Positions 1 to 11,458 of a DNA stretch of 64,000 bases are shown one piece after another. How positions within the stretch are numbered: position 1 is the first letter of the stretch; each line of letters begins with the position of its first letter. The DNA is from Plasmodium brasilianum. Taxonomy: Eukaryota; Apicomplexa; Aconoidasida; Haemosporida; Plasmodiidae. The notes beneath the pieces are model-generated. The model searched no databases, was not told the origin of the DNA, and saw nothing but the letters and a program-made list of their open reading frames with translations. The stretch is taken from positions 1,234,130 to 1,298,129 of the forward strand of contig NC_090122.1 in the NCBI RefSeq assembly GCF_023973825.1. The letters run 5' to 3'. The position numbers were made by a program, and so were the translations under genes.

Positions 1-494
1 TTTTTAAAAATGTGTATAATATTCAGCTGATTTTTCCTTTATATTTCAACTGTTAGGTCATAAAACAAATTGTTGGCAGCTTTTTTTTTTTTTTTTTTTT
101 TATTATTTTTATTTGCTTTTTTAAAATATGTGTATATGTATTTTTATGAATATTTATTAAACGTCTTATGTGAATAGAACCCATCTAAGTTTTATGAAGC
201 AATTTTATATGTGCTATTTTTAGCACAATGTATTTTGCTTACCCGTTTGTATGCATATAAATGAGCATATATTTATACATATATGCATATATATATGTAC
301 ATGCACATGCGCATGTTCCAATTCGTTTAATGTTAATTACATCTGTTTGATTGCAAGGGAAGAAGTTCAACATGTAGCCATATTTCATAAGAAAGGAGAT
401 AAAAAAGCTTGTTCAATTAATAAAAAAAATATGAACAGTTAATATTTTTTTTTTTTTTTTTCACATTGTTTATTTTTTTTCTGCTTATTTGTAG
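1..494 (+). other. Intron sequence of the spermidine synthase gene
   Basis: This stretch precedes the first visible spermidine synthase exon and ends in a T-rich tract followed by TAG at 492-494, an ordinary acceptor. It holds poly-T runs and (TA)-rich sequence. An open frame at 251-442 lacks similarity to the missing N-terminus, so I read the whole stretch as intron, with the upstream exon(s) lying outside the window. Confidence 0.7.
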
Positions 495-1962
495 AATATA
501 TTAGTCTTTGAAAGTACCACTTTTGGGAATGTATTAGTGTTGGATGGTGTAATCCAATTAACAGAAAAAGACGAGTTCGCTTATCACGAAATGATGGCAC
601 ATATACCAATGACAATTGCAAAAGAGCCCAAGAATATTTTAGTTGTAGGAGGAGGTGATGGAGGAGTAATAAGAGAATTATGTAAATATAAAACTGTTGA
701 AAATATAGACATTTGTGAAATAGATGAAATGGTTATAGATGTATGTAAAATGTTTTTTAAAAATATTAGTTGTGGTTTTGAAGATAAAAGAGTAAATGTG
801 TTTATTGAAGATGCTAGTAAATTTTTAGAAAATGTAACGAACACATATGATATTATAATAGTAGATAGTTCAGACCCCATCGGGCCTGCGGAATCTTTAT
901 TCAACCAAGATTTTTATGAAAAAGTATACCATGCACTGAAACCCATTGGTTATTGTGTTGCGCAGGTAACGACGAGAATTTATGTGTTTACATGTGATTA
1001 CATATAATAAAATGTACAATGATTTTTTTATTTATTTTTTTTATTCTTTTACACCTGTGCAGATTTTGGTTTGTTAACATTTGATAACCTCTTTGCAATT
1101 TTTTTTTTTTTAATTTCCATATTTTTTAATTTCCATATTTTTTAATTTCCTTATTTTCTAATTTCCCTATTCTTTAATTTCTTTATTCTTTAATTTCTTT
1201 ATTCTTTAATTTCTTTATTCTTTAATTTCTTTATTCTTTAATTTCTTTATTCTTTAATTTCCTTATTTTTTAATTTCCTTATTTTTTAATTTCCTTATTT
1301 TTTAATTTCCATATTTTTTAATTTCCTTTTTTTTTTATTTTTAATTAGTGCGAATCTTTTTGGATACACGTAGGAACAATAAAAAGTATGATGGGATACG
1401 CGAAAAAATTATTTAAAAAGGTAGAATATGCAAATGTTTGTATTCCAACCTATCCGTGTGGATGTATAGGTACGTTCGCTTATTGCAAATAATTTTATAC
1501 ATATATACACGGTCCATGTATTTATAAATGATGAATTCATGAAAAAGGAAATTCTTGAAATATAGATGAGAATGCACAATGAATGTGAGATAAATATTTG
1601 GGTATTCTTCATATTTATTCGCATGATTCATTCAGATGGAAGACGTAAATACGTGTGTTTATATACGTATATATGCATGCGTACATGCATATATATAGTA
1701 TATATTCATATACATAATACCCATACCCATACGCTATACGCGTGTATAGTATAAACTGTGTTTACTCATATATACCCCCCTTATTTTATTTTATTTTTTT
1801 ACAGGCTTACTGTGCTGCTCCAAATCAGACACAGGTATGTCAAAACCAATCAAAAAATTAGAAACAAAGGAATTTTTAGATTTGAAATATTATAGTTATA
1901 AAAATCATAGCGCATCATTTAGGTTACCATCATTTGTTTTAAAGGAGATTGAAAATGTCTAA
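495..1962 (+). CDS. SpdSyn: Spermidine synthase, 3' three exons (5' end outside window)
   Basis: This enzyme transfers an aminopropyl group from decarboxylated S-adenosylmethionine to putrescine, making spermidine in the cytosol; spermidine feeds hypusine formation on eIF5A. Visible exons are 495-965, 1349-1469 and 1805-1962. They are joined by GT/AG introns and give 249 residues with no internal stop; the full protein in the genus is about 320 residues. Diagnostic motifs are the nucleotide-binding loop VVGGGDGGVIREL, the acidic ENIDICEIDE strand, and the catalytic-loop DSSDPIGPAE. The last exon ends LKEIENV. The second visible intron carries a 17-bp tandem repeat. The N-terminal part lies upstream of the window. 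The identification is secure. Confidence 0.97.
1113..1332 (+). repeat. 17-bp tandem repeat inside a spermidine synthase intron
   Basis: About a dozen near-identical T-rich units such as TCTTTAATTTCTTTATT fill most of the intron between the exons ending at 965 and starting at 1349. The array stops just before the acceptor. It lengthens the polypyrimidine stretch but shows no other feature. Confidence 0.85.
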
Positions 1963-2318
1963 TGTTTAATTTGTAATATTGTACATCGTACACATTATAC
2001 AAATATACATTATATACGAACGCACCATTAAGTTCATTTGTAGAAGACGCTTATGTGTGTATATATTTAAATACATATAAATATATATACACATTTATAT
2101 GTGAATATATATATGCATATGTGGTACCTGGACAACTCTTTTTGAAGAATAAAAATTTTTGTTTTGTCCCCTTTTTTCATTTTTTATACTTGTAAATTTT
2201 GTTATTACTCAGTCCATGCGACGAAACAGGAAATGGGAGAAAATATATAACCCCTTTTATATATATATGTGCGCACATAAACATATGTACGGTGAAAAAA
2301 GGAAAAAATATTACATAC

Positions 2319-2375
<57 letters not shown>

Positions 2376-2568
2376 CTTTTTTTATCCTTTTTTTTGAAAT
2401 ATTTACATAAAGTTTTATAACAATTAATTTTATTTTGAAATCATAAAAACGAAAAACTGTTTAAAAAAACAAATTTTGTAGATATGACGCAAAAAATATT
2501 GTATATATTTGAATTCAATGGTAAATTCTCACATAATTTTTTTATACCGCAAGTGTACACATATATAT

Positions 2569-2604
<36 letters not shown>

Positions 2605-4897
2605 CTTCATTTGTATTATTTTCTTTTTCTTTTTTTTTAAATTTCATTTTGAAGTTCTACCATTATATAAAAATAAATACAACATAGATAAGAAAAATAG
2701 TATTACTTTATTATTCCTCCTCCTTCGCGTCTTTTGTACAAGCTTAAAAATGTATAGCAAGACTATTTATTTTTTTTATTTATCATAAAAATAATTTATG
2801 CTATAATAAAAGTTTATTATATATTTAAATTTGTATAAACTTTTTATCCAACTACATGAAAATAAAATATAATTATTCGTCCATAAATAAAATTCAACAT
2901 TTTTTTCAGTACAAAATATAAATAAACATTCATATATCTTATGTACATCCTATTATAGGAAAAAATTAAAGTTTGCCCTTCAAATAAGCATCAAGCAGTA
3001 AAGTCTAATTAACAATCAAAGCAAAAACAAAGATAGATGTATATATATGTAGATATGTATATATTAAGCACATTTTGAAACATATTATATATATAGGCAT
3101 AAATGGACCCCATTTTTGCCAATCATTATTATGCTAACGCGAAAAACTGCAAAAAGATGCGAAAAAATTAAGAGAATTACTACAGTAAAACTTTACCTGA
3201 GGTACATTAATAAAAACCTTTGTCCTCTTTTTTTTTTTTTTTTTTCATAAAAATGTAATTACAAAAGAATGGTATAAAAATTATTTTTATATATTATTTT
3301 GACAAAATAATATATTATTCATATATATATATTATATATATATATAGTTCTATTATGTGGAATAATTTTTTTTTTTTTTTTTTTTTTTTAATGCACTGAT
3401 CCATTTTATGACTTGATGTACAAGCATGCAGCTTTTCAATTTTATTACTTTTTATATCCTTACATAATATAGGATACTATCTCCTACGAAAAAAATCAAT
3501 TTTCGTAATGCCATAAAATTAAAAATATAGATATATTTAACCACATGAAAAAATTAAATTTAATTATGTAGTAGTACATAATATAGTGCTAAATCGTTTG
3601 CAATATATATTTATATAAATATATATGTACAATATTATGTAATGCCTACATATCATATAAGAACACAATAATGTATACAAAATTATATATACATATATTT
3701 ATATAATACTATATTTTATAAACATAAAATATATAAATAATTATACATGTATAAATAATTATACATATATAAATACATAAATATTCGATTAAACATCTTA
3801 TCTTATATATCTTGTAATGGTATGCATGTAAGAACTTTATAAAGTTACTATAACTGCTTTATTAATTCCTATATTAAGTGCTATCTTAATTGCTATAATA
3901 AAGTTCTGTGTTAATTGCTATAATAAAGTGATATGTTAATTGCTATAATGAAGTGCTATGTTAATTGCTATAATAAAGTGCTATGTTAATTGCTTTATTA
4001 TATTACTTTACTAAGTGCTTTACCAATTATATTACTTTACTATTTGCTTCATTAACAGCTTCGTAATTACTTGCTATCCCTTTAGAGCATTATCTTAATT
4101 TTAGCAATATAAATATGTATTTTAATATATACATAAATAGATATATTTTAAGAAAAAAAAATAAAGGTATATAGCACAGTTTATTATTTTATTTTAATAT
4201 GTATTTATTATATGTTATGTATATATAATTATTATATATATAGAATGCACAAATAAAAAAATTAATTTTTTTTTTTTTTTATACTTATTCGTATAGTTAT
4301 TTAACTGAATAAGGAAAACAAAAAAACAGCTTGAAAAGGAATTTTTTTTTTTTTTTTTTTTTTTATATCGTTATTGATTTAACATGAAAAAGAAAAATTA
4401 AAATTTTAAATATATATAGTTAATATGTTTTATTATAACATATAACATATTTAAAGTTATATAAGCATATATAGTAATATATATATATATATTATATATA
4501 TATAATACATATTTATATTTGTATATATTTATATACAAATATATGTTTACATACTTTAATTTTAACGTTCAGAATTCAGAGATCACCGCTAATTAATTTT
4601 TATAACTTTCAGCTGAAGCCTTTTTTTTGAATATATTTATATAAATAAAAAATATAAATATATAAATATATATAATATAAATATATATATATAAGTATAA
4701 ATATATAAATATATATATATATATAAATATATAAATATAAATATATATATATACATAAATATATATTTATAAAAGTATATGCTTATTTAAATACCTCATA
4801 TATTTTATACATTATTTATACGTACATATACATATATATATATATATATATATACTGCACTCTTACGTATAAGGCAAAAACCCAGATTTTTTGAAAA
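1963..4897. other. Intergenic region upstream of PV1, no gene seen
   Basis: This 2.9-kb gap between the spermidine synthase stop and PV1 holds (TA)n tracts, several T-runs of about 20, and A+T-rich filler. No open frame has coding character. A 24-bp direct repeat lies at 3876-3998. The region presumably contains the spermidine synthase 3' end and the PV1 promoter and 5' leader; I cannot place a start site. Confidence 0.6.
3876..3998. repeat. 24-bp direct repeat about 0.9 kb upstream of PV1
   Basis: Five slightly diverged copies of a unit built around GCTATGTTAATTGCTATAAT follow one another, fading into related half-units up to about 4060. The array lies in the likely promoter or 5' leader of PV1. 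Confidence 0.8.
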
Positions 4898-6145
4898 ATG
4901 ATGAAAGTAGCGCTATCGATATTACTTTTGCTTCTCCCATCATACGCAGTTGCAACAGGAATGGATGAACCTTTACCACCAGCCATTGAATCTATTACAG
5001 GAAAATTGAAAACAGCAAATGATGCTCACAATAAATATTTAAATATTATAAATGAAGTTTTATCAAAGAAAGAAGAGAATTTTGCTTTTTCTGTTTCCAC
5101 TAGTGGATATAAATGCACATTTAATAAATTTGATATCATTGTTGACAATTCTTCAAAGGCTGTAAACTCTTTATTTGTTGAAGATAATGAAGCGCTAATA
5201 AAAGATGCTATAAATGAATATAAATTGCGTTTAATGCTTGAATTGGATCATTTGAAACCTCCACATATTAACTTGAAAAATCTTAAGAAGGATTTTCAAG
5301 GTATTTGTTTGAAATATTTTACAGATTTAAGAATGAAATTTTTCCACATATACAGGAATGATGGAGTAACAGGAAATAATAATAATATTAGTGATGAGGG
5401 TTCGAATAATGAAAACCAATTACCATCAAACTATGAATCTTCTTTATCTGATTCTGATGTATCTAGTGATGAAAATAGAGACTTGTCAGAAGTAACTGAA
5501 GATGGAAAAAATGAAAATAAAAACCCACAAATTACTAGTAGCTATTCTTTTTCATCCCACAGTTCACATAAAGTAGTACAAAATGGTAAAGAGATATTAA
5601 ATGAAAATGACGAAAGCAATGTTAGTAGTGACGATGAAGATCATGCATCATTAGGACCTATGACAAAAGAAAAAGCACTTGAAATTTTCTTAAAAAATAC
5701 AGCATTTGAAATTGAAGGATATTGCACAGAAGAACAACCAAAAGAAAAACCATTCATTGTTTATTTTACTGGTAATCTAAGTAGAAATCACATAGCAACT
5801 GCGTGTAATACTACAGGAAAAAATCATTTAAGAGGAGCTGATGGAAAACTTTTACCTATTCAACCATTAAGTGCAGATGATATGAATAGGATGATGAGCG
5901 ATATGTTTAAATTTTTTGAAAGTCAGAAAGATGCACAACAATTATTATTTCCCATACTTGATAAATTTAACATGTTGGGTTCACTTGAAAATATGGGATT
6001 TCCGGAAGAACTAGATTTTGATAGCTTACTTAATAATTTACCAGATTCCACAACCCAGGGAGGTAATAATAGTGGCGGTAGACGTAATAAACCAGATAGC
6101 CGAATTCCACTAGACGACTCTAATGATGAAGACCAGAACAATTAG
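4898..6145 (+). CDS. PV1: Parasitophorous vacuolar protein 1 (PV1)
   Basis: This is a single-exon, 415-residue secreted protein. It begins with a clear signal peptide (MMKVALSILLLLLPSYAVA, residues 1-19), has no later membrane segment, and therefore should enter the parasitophorous vacuole. The N-terminal globular part (about 20-155) contains cysteines at the YKCTF and GICLKYF positions. A Ser/Asp/Glu/Asn low-complexity insert covers roughly 155-250. A second conserved block (about 255-375) has cysteines at GYCTEE and TACNTT. The tail is Asn/Ser/Asp-rich. In P. falciparum PV1 is a soluble vacuolar protein associated with the PTEX export machinery. Assignment rests on sequence character and its place next to spermidine synthase. 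Either of two adjacent ATGs could be the start. Confidence 0.88.
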   Translation: MMKVALSILLLLLPSYAVATGMDEPLPPAIESITGKLKTANDAHNKYLNIINEVLSKKEENFAFSVSTSGYKCTFNKFDIIVDNSSKAVNSLFVEDNEALIKDAINEYKLRLMLELDHLKPPHINLKNLKKDFQGICLKYFTDLRMKFFHIYRNDGVTGNNNNISDEGSNNENQLPSNYESSLSDSDVSSDENRDLSEVTEDGKNENKNPQITSSYSFSSHSSHKVVQNGKEILNENDESNVSSDDEDHASLGPMTKEKALEIFLKNTAFEIEGYCTEEQPKEKPFIVYFTGNLSRNHIATACNTTGKNHLRGADGKLLPIQPLSADDMNRMMSDMFKFFESQKDAQQLLFPILDKFNMLGSLENMGFPEELDFDSLLNNLPDSTTQGGNNSGGRRNKPDSRIPLDDSNDEDQNN

Positions 6146-6320
6146 GTATACAGAACAGTAAGTATAATACAGAATAAGATGAAGAAGAATAAGATTTCAT
6201 GCAGAGGAGAGGTGTAGGTTGAAAAAAAAAAAAAAAAAGAGGGGAGGGATTCTTCTTTTTTTTTTTTTTTTTTCCCGAAATTTTTTATTCTTCGTAAACT
6301 GTGATATTATACGCACATAC

Positions 6321-6364
<44 letters not shown>

Positions 6365-7792
6365 GTAATGTACATATACATACACATGTACAGTACTAGC
6401 ATATGCCCCTCATATATGGGCACAAATTGTAAGATATAAAATTCCCAAAAAATGATTAAAGTGATAATTTTAATGATTTAGTTCAGTGTAATATACACAT
6501 TGAACATTAAAAAAAGACATATATCTGTGTAAAACGGAGTTTTGTTACATATGTATTGTATATATATATATATATATATATGGTATGATTTATATTTATT
6601 TTTATATAAGTAATTTTTGCAAAGAATTACCATTGTATTTTTTACTATCTTTAATCAATATTTTTTTTTTTTTTTTTTTTTAAAAAATAGCAAGTATAGT
6701 AGTACATGCTTAACGAACCTTTTCATGTGGACCTTTTTCAATGAACGACAGTAATTAAGCAGTAAAAGTTTCGTGTATTCGATTTTTCTAATTTTTCGAA
6801 TTTTTTAAAATTTTTTCGCGCTGTTCCTGAACTTTTTTTCTGAATGATTCTTAAATTTTTTTTAATTTTTATTAAATTTTATTTTTTATTTTTTTTATTA
6901 TAACTCCGCATTATAATGGGTCCACCCATTGTAGTACCATATATATATATATATAAAAATATTTTTTTTTTTATTTGCAATCCAGTGTACAGTGCACGAA
7001 ATAATTTATTCTGTAATAAATCGCTCAAATAAGGCCCCAATGCTGATATGTATGTATATATATATATATATATATATGAATATAAATATAAATATATATG
7101 TATTATGTATGTATTTATATATACATTCATTGCAATAAATTTAAAATGAAAGGTGGGGGTGGTACAACACTTCTAAAAAGTAGAGTGGAGAGACGCGTCT
7201 ATATTGTATAATGGAAAATGCTTTCGTTTGACATCAGGTTCGAGAAAGTGTGTGCACATACTATCGTCCTTATGCACAAATATATGCATAAACACCTACA
7301 TGTTGTGTGTGTATTTATGTATGTATATTTATATATATATATATAGAAATATAAGATATACGCCTTTTCATGGGGCAATGTGGCACATACTCATTTAGTA
7401 ACCTGTTTATACTTCAGCTTTTATTTATATAGAACGTATAAATAATGTCCTACGTAGCACAAGTGTAGTTATGGGGGGGTAAAAGGAAAAAAAAGCATAT
7501 TCCATTTACTTTCATAATAAACTAGGAAATAAATCTAGTGCTACAGTTCTCTTCTTTTCTTTTCTTTTCTTTTTATATTTTTTTTTGGAGGAAATATATA
7601 CTTGCATAAATTTATAATGTATTATTTAATTATGTAAATTATCCAAGTCGAAGTTAACGTACTTACTGTATCATTCTTTTAAGAGTCCTCAAAAATGATT
7701 GAACAGGATAAATGAAAAAAGCAGCGTATGAAAGAAATTAAGCATAAAAGTTCGAAGAATAAGGGATATAACATAGCAAAATATGTGTTAAT

Positions 7793-7795
<3 letters not shown>

Positions 7796-7864
<69 letters not shown>
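7796..7864 (+). repeat. 69-nt poly-T tract
   Basis: An uninterrupted run of 69 T sits about 0.4 kb upstream of the RPN7 start codon. It is far longer than the 15-25-nt runs common in the rest of the window. The exact length is subject to sequencing error. Confidence 0.8.
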
Positions 7865-8039
7865 CATTTGAAGTGCAACAAAAAGTTTTGCACTACAAAT
7901 TAGCAAAATTAGTGTTTCACAAAAAATAATCTTTTAGAGCACGAAAAAGGGAAAAAAATAAGAAAAAAAAATAAAAAAAATAAAAAAAATAAAAAAATTT
8001 ACAAAAATAAGTGTAAATTATAAATACAAAATATTCAAG

Positions 8040-8185
8040 CGATGTATATATATGATGTATGTATGATCTATTTACGTATGTATGTATGATGTATGTATGA
8101 TCTATTTACGTATGTATGTATGATGTATGTATGTATGTATGTAAGTATGTACTTATGTATGTATATATGTACATATGTTCTTATG
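8040..8185 (+). repeat. Tandem repeat upstream of RPN7
   Basis: Two long copies built from GTATGATCTATTTACG plus TATG-rich spacers are followed by a decaying (TATG)n tract. The array ends about 95 nt before the RPN7 start. Confidence 0.75.
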
Positions 8186-8279
8186 TATGTAATTATCCAC
8201 TTTTAATTTTTTGAGAATAGCACTGTGAAGAATAAAAAAAAAAAAATTCTACTTTGCGCTGAACAGAAGTTTTTGCAAA

Positions 8280-10416
8280 ATGAATGAGAACAAAGATAAC
8301 ATTTGCGAGCTGAACAAAAACAGCTATCCTAATTTTTACTTGGCTAACTTATTTTACATTTTACAATTATCGCATATATCAATAAATGAGAGAAATGAAA
8401 CATTACAAAAATTTTTAGATGAAATAAAAAAAAATAATATGTATCCATATTATAGTTATATATGCGATGAACTAAATTTACATATGGACCAAACTCTTTA
8501 CGACACTTTGAAATACAAAGCCGATGAAGAATTTAATGAAATTGAGAAAAAACTTTTAGAGGCCTCCGAAAATTTTGATTCAATTGATACAAAAAATGAT
8601 ATTCTACTGAAAGCAAATTTTTTTTGCAAAATTGGCGATAAGGTTAGTTGATGCACATTTTGCATCCATTTCACTTATTTGTGTTTTTTGAGTTACCGTA
8701 CTGTGCGCAAGGAATGAATTCACACTGCAATGTGAATGTGTGTGTATGCTATGGGTATACGTATATGCATGTGTATACGTATATGTATATGCATGTTTAT
8801 ACGTATATGTATGTGTGTGCGGTGTAGCACCGACCTAGTGCTTATATTCTATTACATATAGTGCATTGATGAACGGCGTTTCATCTTTGTAATTGTTGTA
8901 CATCACATTTTTTTGGACTATAATTCTTTCCTGATCATTTCGTTAGTATATTTTTTATTGTTCTTTTATATTCCCATCGCATTTATGTGAACGTCCATAT
9001 ACAGCTCTTCTTATGTACACATTTTTATGTGGTATCATTTTTTTCTCATTTGCAGGAAAATGCATATAAGGAATACGAAGAAGTATACAAAAAGGGGATA
9101 GGTATAGGAGTTAAATTAGATATATTACTTACCATAATCAGAATAAGCATATTCTTTAATGATTTAAAAAATACTAAGAAATACTTAGAACAAGCAAAAA
9201 TGCAAATGGAAAAAGGTGGAGATTGGGAAAGAAAGAATAAACTAAAAATATATGAAGCATTAAATTATATTATGATACGAAATTTCCCAGAAGCTTCCAA
9301 AATTTTAATAGATGCTGCTTCTACCTTTACTGCAACTGAGATAATTTCATATGATGAAATTATTTTCTATGTCGTTATTCTTGGAATAGTAAATATTATG
9401 CACCATATTATGATAAACGATAAAATTTGTTTTCCTCACATATCTATATATATATTCAATTTGAATATAGTGTGCTTGTTTTTATTATTCTTAATAATGG
9501 AATGTGTATATGCTTTTTACCATGATTTATTATATATTTAAAAAATTGTTATAGTTATTGTTATCATTGATGTTATTGTTATCATTGATGTTATTGTTAT
9601 AATCGTTATTATTGCAATTATCATTATTATTGCAATTATCATTATTATTGCAATTATCATTATTATCTGTATTATTGTTATTACTGTTATTATTATTTTT
9701 TTTTTTTTTTTTTCTTTCATTTCCCACCTAATCTTGCATTCCTACTAGATGACCGAAGAGAGAACAGTACTGGACAAGAAGATATTAAATAGCTCCGTAA
9801 TTCTGCAAGTTACTAGTAGTGATGATGACTTACATAGTTACATTTACTCCTTTTATCATTGTGATTATCGTACGTTTATGGAAAAGACAATAAAAATAGC
9901 AATGCGAGTTAAAAGAGATAGATATATGGGAAGGCATTATAGATATTTTATTAGAAATACTAGAGTTAGAGCATATAGACAATTCTTGGAGCCCTTTAAA
10001 AGTGTTACTCTTAAAAATATGGCCTTTGCCTTTGGTGTTAGTGAAGAGTTCATTGAAGCTGAAATTTCTTCTTTTATTGCAAATGGAAAACTGAATTGTA
10101 AAATTGACAAAGTTAATGGTTCAATAGAAAGTAACCAACCTAATGAAAGAAATACAATGTATTTGAATACCATCAAAAAGGTACCGTATATGTGTGAGAC
10201 GGAGTTTCATCCTTGTCATAAATACGCTTGCATGTACAGTGCACATGCTACATTTTGCTTACATTATGTGAGCATTATGTGAGCATTATGTGAACATTAT
10301 GCGAACATAATGTTTATGTACATTTTGAGATTTTTTTTTTTTTTTTTATTTTTCCATTACAGGGGGACATTTTACTAAACAGAATACAAAAGTTGTCAAG
10401 AGTAATTGATATGTGA
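8280..10416 (+). CDS. RPN7: 26S proteasome non-ATPase regulatory subunit RPN7 (PSMD6)
   Basis: This is a lid subunit of the 19S proteasome cap, a helical-repeat plus PCI-domain scaffold that helps hold the deubiquitinase RPN11. I assemble four phase-0 exons: 8280-8642, 9056-9388, 9749-10180 and 10363-10416, giving 393 residues against about 389 in human. The intron boundaries are GTTAGT..GCAG, GTAAAT..CTAG and GTACCG..ACAG. The PCI region is well conserved: HYRYFIRNTRVRAYRQFLEP, then SVTLKNMAFAFGV, then GKLNCKIDKVNG. The last exon encodes GDILLNRIQKLSRVIDM, the typical RPN7 C-terminus. The second intron contains an 18-bp repeat. Tail-to-tail with the hydrolase-like gene. Confidence 0.95.
9549..9680 (+). 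repeat. Tandem trinucleotide-rich repeat in RPN7 intron 2
   Basis: Repeated GTTATCATTGATGTTATT units pass into AATTATCATTATTATTGC units of 18 bp and then a poly-T acceptor tract. The array lies wholly inside the intron 9389-9748. Confidence 0.8.
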
Positions 10417-11458
10417 TACAACTTCCTTTTTTTTTTTTTTTTTTTATTAGTTATTTTTAGCAATCCCTATTATCGTTGCAATTTGGCATTAATGTTCATG
10501 TTACCATTGCGTGCGAATTGTATCATCATCGTTATTAACGTGTTGTTATTACTGTTATTGTTGCTACTGTTGTTATAATTGTTGTTGTTATTGTTGTTAT
10601 TGTTGTTATTGTTGTTATTATTGTTATAATTGTTGTTGTTATTGTTGCTACTGTTGTTATAATTGTTGTTGTTATTGTTGCTATTGTTGTTATAATTGTT
10701 GTTGTTATTGTTGTTATTATTACAGATTAATTTTTATTTGCCACGGATAATGCTATCATTTTTATTTTTTTCCTTTTTTTTTTATTTTACAATAGCGTAA
10801 AATAATTTTTACATGTTTCCTTTACATGTATACACAGTATTAATAAATATATTTACTGCTGTGTACGTATCTCCTACCTTTTTCCCCATTTCTGTTAAAC
10901 ACAGGCACAAACATGTACGCCTATACAAATTAGTTTAAATTTTAATTAAACGAATGAACTTGCGTATATATGTGTACATACATACATACATACATACATA
11001 CATGTATGTTGCTTTTATATCGTTTCCATGTTTTTATCAAGAGGGAAACAAAAAAACAAAACAAAAAAAAAACCAAAAAAAATACAAAAAAAGGGCTAGC
11101 TATATATGCAAATGGGAAATTGTAAACAAAAAAAATAAATAAACAAATAGCTAGCTACAAGTGTAAACAGGATATTAAAATAAAAAAAATAAAATAAAAA
11201 AAAAAAAAAAATAGCTAGCTGTAAGTGCATATGTAAAATTAAAAAAAAAAAAAAAAAATATAAAATATGTAATTACATGCGCAAATACAAAATTACAAAA
11301 AAAAAAAAAAAGAGAAACCTTTGTGTGTGTACTTATCCATTTTGAGTACTCAAGTTTTTATGTGAAACTCATTTTTCCTTTTATGGAGAGTAGTAATAAA
11401 AAATGGGCAGCTTTTGTACTATTATATTCAATTCAGGACAATAGCATGCAAAGTAATT
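10417..11458. other. Convergent intergenic region RPN7 / hydrolase-like gene
   Basis: This roughly 1.0-kb gap lies between two convergent genes. It contains a TTG/TTA-rich tandem array at 10540-10728 (unit about 33 bp, e.g. TTGTTGTTATTGTTGCTA) and A-rich sequence with repeated TAGCTAGCT motifs near 11094, 11148 and 11211. Apparent open frames simply translate the repeat. No gene is seen. Confidence 0.65.
10540..10728 (+). repeat. GTT/ATT-rich tandem array 3' of RPN7
   Basis: The units combine TTGTTGTTATTGTTGCTA with TTGTTATAATTG and recur at about 33-bp spacing for roughly five copies. Composition is almost free of C. No transcript feature is evident. Confidence 0.8.

Larger units (their letters stand above)
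6146..8279. other. Intergenic region PV1-RPN7 with very long poly-T
   Basis: This 2.1-kb gap carries several T/A runs, a 69-T homopolymer at 7796-7864, two G-rich islands (7152-7162 and a run of seven G at 7473-7479), the palindrome AGACGCGTCT at 7191-7200, and a TATG/GATC-type tandem repeat at about 8040-8180. No coding exon is convincing. It should contain the PV1 3' end and the RPN7 promoter. Confidence 0.6.

Noticed and set aside
251..442. Forward frame containing EEVQ, superficially like the spermidine synthase N-terminus
   Set aside because: Only four residues agree and the rest does not; the stretch behaves as intron.
7237..7244. GGTTCGAG, resembling a tRNA T-loop
   Set aside because: No matching acceptor, D or anticodon arms surround it on either strand.
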